From the NCBI GenBank assembly GCA_003150485.1, contig QALX01000009.1, forward strand, positions 124,001 through 188,000: 64,000 nt of DNA, given 5' to 3'. The notes beneath the pieces were generated by a model, which was not told where the DNA came from, searched no databases, and was given only the letters and a program-made list of their open reading frames with translations. A program made the translations under genes and the position numbers. Positions 9,400 through 18,319 of the stretch are shown here, in pieces (position 1 is the first letter of the stretch; the number at the start of each line of letters is the position of its first letter). The DNA comes from Clostridiales bacterium. GTDB lineage: Bacteria; Bacillota; Clostridia; Oscillospirales; Oscillospiraceae.

Positions 9400-10194
9400 A
9401 TGGAGCATCAGACCACCCCGCCCCTGCTGATCGACCTGGAGCAGCTGCGTGCCAACCTGGAGCAGATCTGGGCGGTGACCCAGCGAACTAAATCCCGCAT
9501 CCTGCTGGATCAGACCGCCTTTCCCGCCTGGCCCCTATACCCCATGCTGGGGCTCTATCTGTCCGGCACCACCGCCGGTACCGCCACCCTGGCCCGTCAG
9601 GGCCTGCGCTACATGGACCGGGACAGCCACGGCGTGGCCAGCGGCCTCTCCCCCGAAGAATTTTCCGCCCTGCTCCCCTGCTGTCACAATATCACCTTTG
9701 ACTCCTGGGACCAGTGGCGGCAGTTCGGGCCAGAGGCCCGGGCGAAAGGGGTTTCCTGCGCCCTGCGGGTGACAGACGGCCGCCTGTGCCGCCCCGGCAT
9801 CCCTCTGGACGCCCTGCCGGAGCAGCTGCCCAACGGGATCAACGGTCTCCAGCTCCAGCTGTTGGACCCCTCCGACCCCACTCACCTGGCGGCCGCCCTG
9901 GACCAAGTGGAGGCCCGTCTGGGCGGCCTGCTGCCCGGACTGTTTCAGTTTAGCGTGGGCGGCAGCTTCCCCCTCACCGACCCCGCCTTCGACCTGGCCG
10001 GGCTGGAGGAGATTCTGCGCCGGTTCCGGGCCCGCTGGGGCCTGCTCCTCTACCTGGAGGTGGGGGACGCGGTGGGCCGGAGTGCCTGTGCGCCCCTCCC
10101 CCATCCTCCGGAATTTCCGTTTCCCTTCCCGGAGGGGTATCCGCCCATTTATGTCAAACAGGGATCGGGCGCCCGGCCCTTCTCCCACTTCTGA
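9400..10194 (+). CDS. Carboxynorspermidine-decarboxylase-like pseudoenzyme (fold-type III PLP family)
   Basis: A 264-residue protein resembling the N-terminal TIM-barrel half of NspC-type decarboxylases. The signature order is kept: LIDLEQLRANLEQI, then RILLDQTAF, then YLSGTTAGTATLARQG, then a GISCALR-like CALRV segment and LEVGDAVG near the end. In active NspC the PLP-binding lysine sits in LAQKAF or LALKCF. Here the position is Thr (LDQTAF), so no Schiff base can form. The GGGHH phosphate-binding region is also changed. The protein is about 110 residues shorter than active family members and lacks the C-terminal beta domain. The ORF itself is intact and sits behind a perfect promoter and an AAGGAGG ribosome site, so it is expressed but probably non-catalytic. 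It may be regulatory. An upstream in-frame ATG at 9241 is rejected because it precedes the promoter. Confidence 0.75.
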   Translation: MEHQTTPPLLIDLEQLRANLEQIWAVTQRTKSRILLDQTAFPAWPLYPMLGLYLSGTTAGTATLARQGLRYMDRDSHGVASGLSPEEFSALLPCCHNITFDSWDQWRQFGPEARAKGVSCALRVTDGRLCRPGIPLDALPEQLPNGINGLQLQLLDPSDPTHLAAALDQVEARLGGLLPGLFQFSVGGSFPLTDPAFDLAGLEEILRRFRARWGLLLYLEVGDAVGRSACAPLPHPPEFPFPFPEGYPPIYVKQGSGARPFSHF

Positions 10195-10223
10195 TCACGC
10201 TTTTGCAAAAGTCCCTCCGTTGA

Positions 10224-10252
10224 TTGACGGAACCTGACGGCTATGATAAAAT
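10224..10252 (+). promoter_or_regulatory. Promoter of rfbA-rfbB
   Basis: TTGACG, 17 bases, TAAAAT, 38 bases before the rfbA ATG. Confidence 0.75.
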
Positions 10253-10290
10253 AATAGCACAATTTCAGACGGAAGCGAGGTACTCCGCTC

Positions 10291-11178
10291 ATGAAAGGGA
10301 TTATTCTGGCCGGCGGCGCCGGCACCCGGCTCTACCCTCTCACCATGGTTACGTCCAAGCAGCTGCTGCCTGTCTACGACAAGCCCATGATTTTTTACCC
10401 CCTGTCCACCCTGATGCTGGCGGGGATTCGGGAAATTCTCATCATCTCCACCCCCCAGGACCTGCCTAATTTCGAGGACCTGCTAGGGGACGGCAGCCAA
10501 TACGGGCTCCAGCTGTCCTACAAGGTCCAGCCCTCCCCGGACGGACTGGCCCAGGCCTTTCTGCTGGGGGAGGAATTCATCGGCGACGACACCTGCGCCA
10601 TGATTCTGGGGGACAACATCTTCTACGGCGCCGGCATGGGCCAGATGCTCAAGGACGCCGTAAAAAAGGCGGATCAGGGCACCGCCTCCATCTTCGGCTA
10701 CTATGTCAGCGACCCGGAGCGGTTCGGCATCGTGGAGTTCGACGAGCACGGCAAGGTGATCTCCGTGGAGGAGAAGCCCCGCCACCCCAAGAGCAACTAC
10801 TGTATCACCGGCCTGTACTTTTATGACAACCGGGTGGTGGAGTACGCCAAACAAGTGAAACCCTCCGCCCGGGGGGAGCTGGAGATCACGGACCTGAACC
10901 GGATGTACTTAGAGGATGGCACCCTGGACGTGAAGCTGCTGGGCCGGGGCTACGCCTGGCTGGACACCGGCACCATGGACTCCCTGGCCGAGGCCACTGA
11001 CTTTGTCCGCACCATCCAGAAGTGGCAGGGCATTGAGATCTCCGCCCCGGAGGAGATCGCGTACATCAACCAATGGATTTCCCGCGCCAAGCTGCTGGAG
11101 GCCTCGGAGCGCTACGGAAAGTCCCCCTATGGCGAGCACCTGCGCAAGGTGGCCGCCGGAAAGATTCGGTACAAATGA
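10291..11178 (+). CDS. rfbA: Glucose-1-phosphate thymidylyltransferase
   Basis: Makes dTDP-glucose from glucose-1-phosphate and dTTP in the cytoplasm, the entry step to dTDP-deoxysugars. It has 295 residues, full length for RmlA/RfbA. The nucleotide-binding signature [11 protein letters not shown] is at residues 7-17. [34 protein letters not shown] and [10 protein letters not shown] follow, all family hallmarks. The start follows AGCGAGGTA and a weak ribosome site. The stop codon overlaps the rfbB start (ATGA), so the two are translationally coupled. The dTDP-rhamnose genes rfbC and rfbD are not alongside. The likely consumer of the product is the WecE-like aminotransferase of the operon at 21-30.6 kb. 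Confidence 0.96.
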   Translation: MKGIILAGGAGTRLYPLTMVTSKQLLPVYDKPMIFYPLSTLMLAGIREILIISTPQDLPNFEDLLGDGSQYGLQLSYKVQPSPDGLAQAFLLGEEFIGDDTCAMILGDNIFYGAGMGQMLKDAVKKADQGTASIFGYYVSDPERFGIVEFDEHGKVISVEEKPRHPKSNYCITGLYFYDNRVVEYAKQVKPSARGELEITDLNRMYLEDGTLDVKLLGRGYAWLDTGTMDSLAEATDFVRTIQKWQGIEISAPEEIAYINQWISRAKLLEASERYGKSPYGEHLRKVAAGKIRYK

Positions 11179-12230
11179 GCAACGCAAAAAAAACGATTAT
11201 CGTCACCGGCGGCGCCGGCTTCATCGGCGGCAACTTTGTTCACTACATGCTCCGCACCCACCCGGACTACCGGATCATCTGCCTGGACTGTCTCACCTAC
11301 GCCGGCAATCTGGAGACCCTGGCCCCGGTGATGGACAACCCCAACTTCCGCTTTGTCAGGGACTCCATCGCAGACCGGCGGGCGGTCTACGACCTGTTCG
11401 AGGCGGAGCGCCCGGACCTGGTCATCAACTTCGCCGCCGAGAGCCACGTGGACCGGAGCATCGAAAATCCCTCCATCTTCCTGGAGACCAACGTGATGGG
11501 CACCCAGGTGCTGCTGGACGCCTGCCGAAAGTACGGCAACATCCGCTTCCATCAGGTATCCACCGATGAGGTGTACGGGGACCTGCCCCTGGACCGGCCC
11601 GACCTGTTCTTCACCGAGGAGACCCCCATCCACACCTCCAGCCCTTACTCCGCCTCCAAGGCGGCGGCTGACCTGCTGACCCAGGCCTATCACCGGACTT
11701 TCGACCTGCCGGTAACCATCAGCCGGTGCAGCAACAACTACGGCCCCTACCACTTCCCGGAGAAGCTGATCCCCCTGATGATCGCCAACGCCCTGAATGA
11801 AAAACCCCTGCCGGTGTACGGCCAGGGGCTGAACGTCCGGGACTGGCTCTACGTGGAGGATCACTGCCGGGCCATTGACCTGATCGTCCATGAGGGCCGC
11901 ATCGGTGACGTGTACAACGTGGGCGGCCACAACGAGATGCGCAACATCGACATCGTGAAGCTGATCTGCCGCGCCCTGGACAAGCCGGAGTCCCTCATCG
12001 TCCACGTGGCGGACCGGAAGGGCCACGATATGCGCTATGCCATCGACCCCACCAAGATCCACAACGAGCTGGGCTGGCTGCCTGAGACCCGGTTCTCCGA
12101 CGGCATCCAGAAGACCATCGAGTGGTACCTGGCCAACCGGCCCTGGTGGGAGCATATCCTCTCCGGAGACTATCAGAACTACTATCAAAAGATGTACGGC
12201 CAGCGGCTGGCGGACGCCACCCAGGAGTGA
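11175..12230 (+). CDS. rfbB: dTDP-glucose 4,6-dehydratase
   Basis: Converts dTDP-glucose to dTDP-4-keto-6-deoxyglucose; a 351-residue extended short-chain dehydrogenase. The NAD-binding motif [10 protein letters not shown] is near residue 13, the catalytic TDEVYGD is near 130, and the YxxxK pair is in [23 protein letters not shown] is a further RmlB hallmark. The start at 11175 overlaps the rfbA stop as ATGA, which gives the expected N-terminus [16 protein letters not shown] longer in-frame start inside rfbA is rejected. It is the last gene of a two-gene operon, followed by a terminator hairpin. The product is the substrate for a 4-aminotransferase, matching the WecE-like protein at 25.3-26.5 kb. 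Confidence 0.96.
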   Translation: MSNAKKTIIVTGGAGFIGGNFVHYMLRTHPDYRIICLDCLTYAGNLETLAPVMDNPNFRFVRDSIADRRAVYDLFEAERPDLVINFAAESHVDRSIENPSIFLETNVMGTQVLLDACRKYGNIRFHQVSTDEVYGDLPLDRPDLFFTEETPIHTSSPYSASKAAADLLTQAYHRTFDLPVTISRCSNNYGPYHFPEKLIPLMIANALNEKPLPVYGQGLNVRDWLYVEDHCRAIDLIVHEGRIGDVYNVGGHNEMRNIDIVKLICRALDKPESLIVHVADRKGHDMRYAIDPTKIHNELGWLPETRFSDGIQKTIEWYLANRPWWEHILSGDYQNYYQKMYGQRLADATQE

Positions 12231-12262
12231 GGCGCCCCGCTTCACCGCATCGGCCCATGACA

Positions 12263-12294
12263 AAAGGGCGGTCAGATTTTTCTGACCGCCCTTT
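12263..12294 (+). terminator. Terminator of rfbA-rfbB
   Basis: AAAGGGCGGTCAGA, TTTT loop, TCTGACCGCCCTTT. The stem itself ends in T residues. Confidence 0.75.
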
Positions 12295-12383
12295 CGCCGC
12301 CCCCTTCTGGGCGGGAGACAGGGAGTGTGTGCGTACTACAAATGGAATTCTGAAAGGTAAAGGTTATACAATTCAGGAGGGGA

Positions 12384-12549
12384 ATTGAAGGCATTCTTAA
12401 GACATCCATCCGCTTCATAGGCCTGGCCAATGATATTTTTGAAAGGGGACATTGGGCAGAAACGCATAAGTGTAAGAGGCATATGCAGTAAGAAGAAGGT
12501 AAGAGATCGTTGGATAACGGTGGCTGGATGTCTTAAGGACGCCCTCAAC
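12384..12549. repeat. Inverted-repeat pair, MITE-like element of about 166 bp
   Basis: The left arm 12384-12413 and right arm 12520-12549 are inverted copies matching at 24 of 30 positions, with a perfect core CTTAAGACATCCA. The interior has no ORF, and the region is AT-richer than its surroundings. No flanking target duplication was found by eye. It could be a miniature transposable element or a large fold-back RNA. The remaining spacer to 12791 has no recognisable gene; a CTGCC/GGCAG dyad lies near 12713-12745. Confidence 0.55.
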
Positions 12550-12791
12550 ATACATTCTTGTTTGTTTGTTCTTTCTATTTGCAGTATACATTTATAGAAA
12601 ACCTTTGTCAAGTACTTTTTTGAAAAAAGTGCTCATTTCTTCGTATTCCTCCATTTTCCGTGAAATAGCTGTACTTTACCCGCTTTTTCTCCCCAAATGT
12701 CAGGGGTGCTCCCTGCCTGCCCCACCATTGTTGGCAGGGCAGACAGGATTACGCCTTCTGCATACATTCTATATTGTATGTATGTAAGCAA

Positions 12792-14135
12792 TCAACGCTT
12801 ATTGGAACGTCTCCAGATTCTCTGTTCCTCTGCCGCGCGGATCAGGTCCTCCCGGCAGTCGGGATGGGCAATATTGATGATCGCCTCTGCGCGCTGCCAG
12901 GTGGCCAGACCGGGCAGACGTGCCACGCCGTACTCAGTCACCATATGAGGCGCCTGGGTTCTGGGGGTGGTGATCACGTCGCCCTGGGTGAACTTGGGCA
13001 GGATATTGGAGTGCCGCACGCCGGTCTTCTTGTCCACGCGGCTGGAGGGCATGGCCAGGAACGCCAGGCCGTTTTTGGCCTTCAGCGCACCGGTGACAAA
13101 GTCCAGCTGGCCGCCGGTGCCGCTGATGTGGCGGGTGCCCGCAGTCTCGGAGCACACCTGACCGTACAGGTCCATGGCGATACAGCCGTTAATGGAAACG
13201 AAGTTATCAAACTGAGCGATCACGTCGGGGTCGTTGACATAGGCCATGGGATAGGTCTGGATGCCAATGTTGTGATCCAGGAATTCATACAGCTCTTTAG
13301 AGCCGTTGCAGATGGAGAACACGCCCTTGCCCCGGTTGATCTCCTTCTTCAGGTTGGTGATCTTGCCGGCCTGATAGAGCTTCAGGTAGCCGTCGGACAT
13401 GAGCTCGGTGTGCATGCCCAGATCCTTCAGGTCGGAGTCCGCGATCAGGGCGCCCAGGGAGTTGGGCATACCGCCGATGCCGATCTGGAGGGTGATGCCG
13501 TCCTTCAGATAGGGGAAGATGTGGCCGGCAATCTGCTTGTCGATCTCAGTGGAGGGCGCCTGGGGCGCATAGGGCAGACCGTCGTGGTGCCCTTCTACCA
13601 CCATGTCGATTTCGGAGATGTGCATATGCCCGTTGTAAGCGTCATAGGTGTAGGGCATATGTTCGTTCACTTCAAAGATAATGGTGTCCGCCGCCCGGAG
13701 CAGTTCCATCTGGCAGCAGTTGGTCAGGCCAAAGCTGAAGAAGCCGTGCTTGTCCATGGGGGTGACGGTGACCATAGCCACGTTCACCGGAGCGTAACCC
13801 TTGGTGTAATAGGTGCCGTTGTCCCGGAACAGCATGGGGCTGTAGTAGGCCAGACCCTTGTCACAGTATTTCCGATCCAGGCCGGAGCAATGCCAGACGT
13901 TGAAGGTAAACGCCTTCTGTTCAGGGTCCTGCTCCACTACCTGGACCGGACGCATGGAGATGGCGTTGCGGATCTTGACGTCGCGGAGCTCATCCTTGCG
14001 GGCGGCCAAAGCCGCGTCCAGCAGCACCGGATAAGAACAGGTCTGGCTGTAATCCACCCAGTCGCCGTCCTTGACTACCTTGACCGCCTCTTCAGGGGTG
14101 CACAGTTTCTTTTTGTATTCTTCATAAACATTCAT
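12792..14135 (-). CDS. Acetate/butyrate/4-hydroxybutyrate CoA-transferase (AbfT/Cat2/But family)
   Basis: A 447-residue family I CoA-transferase that moves CoA between an acyl-CoA and acetate or another acid. It starts MNVYEEYKKKL with WVDYSQ and ends WQRAEAIINIAHPDCREDLI and IWRRSNKR, very like butyryl-CoA:acetate CoA-transferases of Roseburia and Faecalibacterium and 4-hydroxybutyrate CoA-transferases. The catalytic glutamate is expected at Glu244 (context MHTELMSDG), by analogy with Glu238 of the Clostridium aminobutyricum enzyme. GIGGMPNSLGALI and HISGTGGQLDFV are also present. SD AAAAGGAGCG precedes the ATG. It is the last gene of the minus-strand cluster with a carrier, an aldehyde dehydrogenase and an alcohol dehydrogenase. 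Butyrate and 4-hydroxybutyrate are both possible substrates. Confidence 0.88.
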   Translation of the reverse strand: MNVYEEYKKKLCTPEEAVKVVKDGDWVDYSQTCSYPVLLDAALAARKDELRDVKIRNAISMRPVQVVEQDPEQKAFTFNVWHCSGLDRKYCDKGLAYYSPMLFRDNGTYYTKGYAPVNVAMVTVTPMDKHGFFSFGLTNCCQMELLRAADTIIFEVNEHMPYTYDAYNGHMHISEIDMVVEGHHDGLPYAPQAPSTEIDKQIAGHIFPYLKDGITLQIGIGGMPNSLGALIADSDLKDLGMHTELMSDGYLKLYQAGKITNLKKEINRGKGVFSICNGSKELYEFLDHNIGIQTYPMAYVNDPDVIAQFDNFVSINGCIAMDLYGQVCSETAGTRHISGTGGQLDFVTGALKAKNGLAFLAMPSSRVDKKTGVRHSNILPKFTQGDVITTPRTQAPHMVTEYGVARLPGLATWQRAEAIINIAHPDCREDLIRAAEEQRIWRRSNKR

Positions 14136-14158
14136 AATAATACGCTCCTTTTCATACA

Positions 14159-14185
14159 GGGAATGTGCCCAAAGGACACATTCCC
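14159..14185 (-). other. Intercistronic hairpin between permease and CoA-transferase genes
   Basis: GGGAATGTG and CACATTCCC pair around a 9-base loop, just upstream of the CoA-transferase ribosome site. There is no T-tract, so an mRNA-stability or processing role is more likely than termination. Confidence 0.45.
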
Positions 14186-14253
14186 CGCTCTATTCAGTTC
14201 TTGAACGCATACACTGTAACCAGTTGGGTCACAACGCTATGAGTAACACTTTC

Positions 14254-15327
14254 TTACGCAGCAGTTTCAGCAGAGAGCGCCGCCTTCCGCTTTGCCTGCA
14301 GCACACATGCGATGACCGCAGAAATAACCAGCAACACAATGGGGGTAACGATCATAGCAACGCCGTTATACAGACCCAGGGCCGGGAATAGGATCCAGGT
14401 GAACAGGGAACAGGCCGCCATAGACAGGGATGGCGGATCAACATAACCATCGCCATAGACCAGGAACAGGTCCGCCAGCAAATCTGCCACAAAGTGAGAG
14501 AGGATGCCACAAGACATCGCCCACAGCAGCACAACCAGTTCATTTGCGCCGGAAGCGTAGGGAATCATAGCGCCATAGCAGGCGACCAGACCCACATGGT
14601 GGAAGACCGGGCAGGGCAGGCCGGTGCACAGCAGAATGAGGAAGATAACCGCCAGCGCAAAGACCGGGAACTGAGCGACAATGGTGATGTTTTCCGCCAG
14701 CGCAGGATTTGTATCGGCAAAGGTCTTGCCGAATTCGCAGATTTCCCAGTACAGCAGGCCAGCCAGCAGAGAGGCGCCGCCTGCAAACAGCCAATAGGTA
14801 ATCCCTTCACCGGAGGGCATATGGGGCATCCACTTGTTCTTGCTGGCAACGCCGAAGCGCCGATCCCCTTCGGGCACCTTGCCGATGACACCTTCGTTGC
14901 CAAAAAGGATCTTGGCGATAATGCCGATGATGACAATGGCCGCAGAGACAGCGTCAATCTTACCGGGCAGAATCACGTCCAGCCCCAGCTTGATATAGTA
15001 GGACAGGACGCCAAAGAGGCCGCCGACCACCAGGACACTGGGCTTACCCAGCATAATCAAAGGCAGTGCGATGCCTTTGCTGTCCTCGACGTAGCCCTTC
15101 TTCTTGGCAAAGCCCAGGGCACAGGCCGCAGGGCCAAGGCCCAGATGGGGGGACAGGAAAAAGCCAAAAGCCATAACGAGTGCAACGTTAAATTCACAGC
15201 CTGCCATGACGGTACATACACCGATCATGGCCACGAGAGCACAGAGGACAACTGATCCAAGCGCCCCCATGCAGGTAGCAAGAACGCCGCCAAAAAAGGC
15301 CAAAAGTATGTTAATGAATGTACTCAT
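14254..15327 (-). CDS. Uncharacterised polytopic membrane protein, putative carboxylate permease
   Basis: Highly hydrophobic 357-residue protein with about nine or ten transmembrane helices. I do not recognise the family with confidence. It begins MSTFINILLAFFGGVLATCMG and contains GFFLSPHLGLGPAACALGF (about 56-74), CTGLPCPVFHHVGL in the second half and a charged C-terminal tail. A hydrophilic stretch near 148-172 (GKVPEGDRRFGVASKNK) separates two halves. It lies between a CoA-transferase and an OFA-type MFS carrier, all read on the same strand, so it probably moves a substrate or product of the fermentation pathway. The function is inferred only from context. Confidence 0.6.
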   Translation of the reverse strand: MSTFINILLAFFGGVLATCMGALGSVVLCALVAMIGVCTVMAGCEFNVALVMAFGFFLSPHLGLGPAACALGFAKKKGYVEDSKGIALPLIMLGKPSVLVVGGLFGVLSYYIKLGLDVILPGKIDAVSAAIVIIGIIAKILFGNEGVIGKVPEGDRRFGVASKNKWMPHMPSGEGITYWLFAGGASLLAGLLYWEICEFGKTFADTNPALAENITIVAQFPVFALAVIFLILLCTGLPCPVFHHVGLVACYGAMIPYASGANELVVLLWAMSCGILSHFVADLLADLFLVYGDGYVDPPSLSMAACSLFTWILFPALGLYNGVAMIVTPIVLLVISAVIACVLQAKRKAALSAETAA

Positions 15328-15393
15328 AATTGTTCTCCCTTATTTCTTCTTTACTTAAAAAGCATGTATTCTCGAAAACCAGAGTACGCCCCC

Positions 15394-16587
15394 TCAAGCG
15401 TTCTCAGGCTTTTTCAGCAGGAATACCAGGATGGCACTCGCTATACCGAAGACGATAATGGAGGTAAATCCCAGAGTGTAGCCGCTGTTGGCCAGCATGG
15501 GCCCTAGGACAGAGGCGACAATCAGGTTCAGGTTGATGATGGGGAAGTTGACCGAATAGTGCTTTCTGCCGAAGAAATATGCGCAGAAAGCGGATGCGGA
15601 GGTGGGCGCGCCGCCGTAGGAGACGCCAATCAGAACGAAGGCAATCACCAGGACAACCGTGCTCATGGTGGCCTGAGAGGCCAGCAGCACAAAGCCCGCC
15701 ACGATACAGATCAGGCAGTTCAGCAGCATCGTCAGCCGATAACCGATCTTATCAAACAGTCCGCCGAAGAGCACCCGTCCGCCGCCGTTGGCGATAGAGA
15801 CGATACCGGCAATTCCCGCAGATGCACCTGCACCCACAAACATCTCGGCATAGGGAGCGGAAACATTGATGACAACCAGACCTGCCGCGCTCAGAAGGAT
15901 AGCCCAGATCATGAAGAGCCAGAAATTCCGGCGCTGGAGCATCCCGGCGGTGTTCAGTTCTTCCACTGCGGACTTGGCTTTGCCGCCGCCCTGGGTCAGA
16001 TGCTGGATCAGTTCCGGGGAGGCAGGACGGAGTACGAACGCGCCGATGAGCAGGATCACACCCAACGCCACAGCCAGAATTTTAAAGGTCATTCTCCAGC
16101 CCATGGCGGTCATCATTGCGCTGGCTACCATGCCCAGGATCATGCTGCCGAAGCCGAAGCCCATCAGCATAATGCCGCTGGCCAGGCCCTGCTTGTCCGG
16201 AAACCACTGCACAACCGTGCTGATTGCCGTGTTATATCCCAGGCCTACACCGAAGCCATAGCATACGCCGTAAGTCAGAAAGACGCCAAAAGCGGATGTG
16301 ACCATCGAGGTACCGAAGACCCCGATCACAACGAATACCAGGCAGAGCAGCATGGTCACTTTGGGGCTGGTTTTGCTGTTGATAATACCCCCCACCAGGC
16401 CGCCGATACAGAACATAATCATCGTGATGGTAAAGGTCGACTTCACCCCATCGCCCAGATCCGCCATCAGGGGACCACGGAACACAGACCAGGCGTAAAT
16501 CAGGCCCAGAACCAGCAACAGTATTACGTCAACAATCAGCAGTCCCCAGCGGGCACTCATCTGCCGTTTCAACGTTTTTTCATCCAT
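15394..16587 (-). CDS. MFS transporter, oxalate/formate antiporter (OFA) family
   Basis: A 397-residue, 12-helix major facilitator carrier. It shows the OFA pattern of a short basic N-terminus, WGLLIVDVILLLVLGLIYAWSVF in helix 1 (YAWSVF being diagnostic), and QWFPDKQGLASGIMLMGFGFGS between helices 4 and 5. A central loop near 200-215 (LIQHLTQGGGKAKSAVEEL in part) joins the halves. OFA carriers exchange small mono- or dicarboxylates. In this cluster the likely cargo is the organic acid made or consumed by the adjacent CoA-transferase and dehydrogenases. A gap of 65 bases separates it from the downstream permease gene. The specific substrate is unknown. Confidence 0.85.
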   Translation of the reverse strand: MDEKTLKRQMSARWGLLIVDVILLLVLGLIYAWSVFRGPLMADLGDGVKSTFTITMIMFCIGGLVGGIINSKTSPKVTMLLCLVFVVIGVFGTSMVTSAFGVFLTYGVCYGFGVGLGYNTAISTVVQWFPDKQGLASGIMLMGFGFGSMILGMVASAMMTAMGWRMTFKILAVALGVILLIGAFVLRPASPELIQHLTQGGGKAKSAVEELNTAGMLQRRNFWLFMIWAILLSAAGLVVINVSAPYAEMFVGAGASAGIAGIVSIANGGGRVLFGGLFDKIGYRLTMLLNCLICIVAGFVLLASQATMSTVVLVIAFVLIGVSYGGAPTSASAFCAYFFGRKHYSVNFPIINLNLIVASVLGPMLANSGYTLGFTSIIVFGIASAILVFLLKKPENA

Positions 16588-16641
16588 AATGTATTCTCAC
16601 TCTCTATTTCTGTAGTATAAAAATGCTTGAAGTTGCGAAAG

Positions 16642-16670
16642 CGGCGGGCTGGCAAATTGTCAGCCCGCCG
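16642..16670 (-). other. Intercistronic hairpin between aldehyde dehydrogenase and MFS genes
   Basis: CGGCGGGCTG and CAGCCCGCCG pair around a 9-base loop. On the minus strand it is followed only by CTTTCGC, so it is at most a weak terminator. Confidence 0.45.
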
Positions 16671-16730
16671 TTAAAGGCTCGGTTTCGATCAGAATTTATG
16701 AACGGATACCGTTTCCCGTATCCTTACCGA

Positions 16731-18164
16731 TTAGTGGATGGGCACCAGGGAGTCTTCGAATGCGGCGTCGCCGTTCCAGACGTCTTCCTCGGAGGGCACT
16801 TCGCTGTCGGGAATGACATAGGCAATCCGGGAGATGTTGATCAGGTGCTCCGGCCCCAGGTTCTCGGAAATGGAGCAGCCGGACCAGGAACCGCAGCCCA
16901 GGGTGGAGGTGGGCATCAGGCCGTTGTTCAGGAATGCGTTAGCGGCACCCATACCAGGCTGGTTGACCAGCAGACGGGAGACAGGCAGTTCCAAACCTGC
17001 GTATTCGACCAGTTCCTTGTTGTCGGTGTAGACGATGGAGGAGTGGCCTGCGCCTTCTGCCAGCAGGTTCTCCTTAGCCTTTGCGACGCCGTCCTTGAAG
17101 TCTTCGCACTCCAGATGGACGAACAGCGGGAACATCTTTTCACGGGTCAGCGGCTCATCCAGGCCGGTCTTTTCGATCTTGACGCCGATGGAAACGGTGT
17201 CCTCGGGGATATCCAGACCCAGCATCTTGGCAACGGTCTGGACGTCCATGCCGACGATGTCGCCGTTCAGCTTGCCGAAGCCGTTGGGGAAGGTGACCTC
17301 ACGGATGTGATCGCGGACCTTGGGGTCGTCGATGTAGTAGACATGCTTCTCTTTGAGCAGCTCCACGATGTCCTTGGTCATGCTCTTGGGAGCGATGATG
17401 CAGCGGTTGCAGGCGCAGACGATGCCGTTGTCGAAGGTGTTGCCCATCAGGAACTTATCCAGAGCGCCGGACAGATCAGCGTAATCGGGATCGAAGATGC
17501 TCTGGGAGTTGCCGGCGCCCACGCCGTAAGCGGGCTTGCCGGAGGAGTAAGCAGCCTTCACCATGCCGGGGCCGCCAGTGCCCAGAACGGTATCGGAAGC
17601 TGCCATCATCATCTGGGTCAGTTCCATGTTGGGGTCATCAACGCACTGGAACACGTTTGCGGGGCCGCCCTTTTCCTGGATGGCCTTCTCCAGCAGTTCA
17701 CAGGTGTGAGCGGTGGAGATTTTTGCACGGGGATGCGGAGCAAAGATACAGACGTTGGCGCCCTTCAGAGCATAGATGCCGTTGACCAGAACGGTCATGT
17801 TGGGGTTGGTGGTGGGAATGACGCCGGAGATGATGCCCTTGGGGTGGGCGACATAGGTCACATGCAGCTTTTCATTGTGGCCGATGATGCCCTTGGTCTT
17901 CTTGCCCTTGATGGCATACCATACGCCAGTGGGGGTGCCGCAGTTCTTTGCGATTTTAAAGGGAACTGCGCCCAGGCCGGTCTCCTGCACTGCTTCACGA
18001 GCCAGGTCTTCGCCCTGCTTGACGAATTCCTGCAGACAATACTTGCAGATTTCGTCGATTTGTTCCTGAGAGAGCTTCTGCAGCTCTGCCAGAGCTTTTC
18101 TGCCGTTAGCAACCAGCAGATCAACCGTTGCCTGGTTGTCCATTCCCTTGTTGTGAATGACCAT
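16731..18164 (-). CDS. CoA-acylating aldehyde dehydrogenase
   Basis: A 477-residue member of the SucD/acetaldehyde dehydrogenase (acylating) family, which interconverts an aldehyde and its acyl-CoA with NAD(P)H. The catalytic Cys is Cys250 in FDNGIVCACNR. The nucleotide-binding region GTGGPGMVKAAYSSGKPAYGVG is near 195-216, and the C-terminal PTSTLGCGSWSGCSISENLG matches SucD and EutE relatives. Starts at an ATG behind ACAGGAGG. It follows the Fe-alcohol dehydrogenase by 155 bases on the same strand. Together they could reduce an acyl-CoA to an alcohol or oxidise an alcohol to an acyl-CoA. Succinyl-CoA is possible, but the N-terminal and active-site flanks differ from the copy at 57.0 kb, so the substrates may differ. 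Confidence 0.88.
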   Translation of the reverse strand: MVIHNKGMDNQATVDLLVANGRKALAELQKLSQEQIDEICKYCLQEFVKQGEDLAREAVQETGLGAVPFKIAKNCGTPTGVWYAIKGKKTKGIIGHNEKLHVTYVAHPKGIISGVIPTTNPNMTVLVNGIYALKGANVCIFAPHPRAKISTAHTCELLEKAIQEKGGPANVFQCVDDPNMELTQMMMAASDTVLGTGGPGMVKAAYSSGKPAYGVGAGNSQSIFDPDYADLSGALDKFLMGNTFDNGIVCACNRCIIAPKSMTKDIVELLKEKHVYYIDDPKVRDHIREVTFPNGFGKLNGDIVGMDVQTVAKMLGLDIPEDTVSIGVKIEKTGLDEPLTREKMFPLFVHLECEDFKDGVAKAKENLLAEGAGHSSIVYTDNKELVEYAGLELPVSRLLVNQPGMGAANAFLNNGLMPTSTLGCGSWSGCSISENLGPEHLINISRIAYVIPDSEVPSEEDVWNGDAAFEDSLVPIH

Positions 18165-18264
18165 AATTTTTTCCTCCTGTAACGTTATATCTTAATTACA
18201 GTCTCAAATGAATGTATTATCCGAAGTTCACATACATCCACGGCTGTTTTTGATAGGGGTAGAT

Positions 18265-18291
18265 GAGATAAAATCAGGGGAATTTTATCTC
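18265..18291 (-). other. Intercistronic hairpin between alcohol and aldehyde dehydrogenase genes
   Basis: GAGATAAAAT and ATTTTATCTC pair around a 7-base loop, inside a 155-base spacer that holds no ORF or clear promoter. Confidence 0.45.
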
Positions 18292-18319
18292 GCTGCATCT
18301 GTGAATGTGAGGGGCCGCC

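Noticed and set aside
12384..12549. Insertion sequence
   Set aside because: The inverted repeats enclose no transposase frame, so only a MITE-like call is supported.
14136..14253. Terminator between the permease and CoA-transferase genes
   Set aside because: The hairpin at 14159-14185 has no following T-run on the transcribed strand, so it is listed only as an intercistronic hairpin.
18165..18319. Independent promoter for the cluster 1 aldehyde dehydrogenase
   Set aside because: No paired -35 and -10 hexamers of acceptable quality were found in the spacer.
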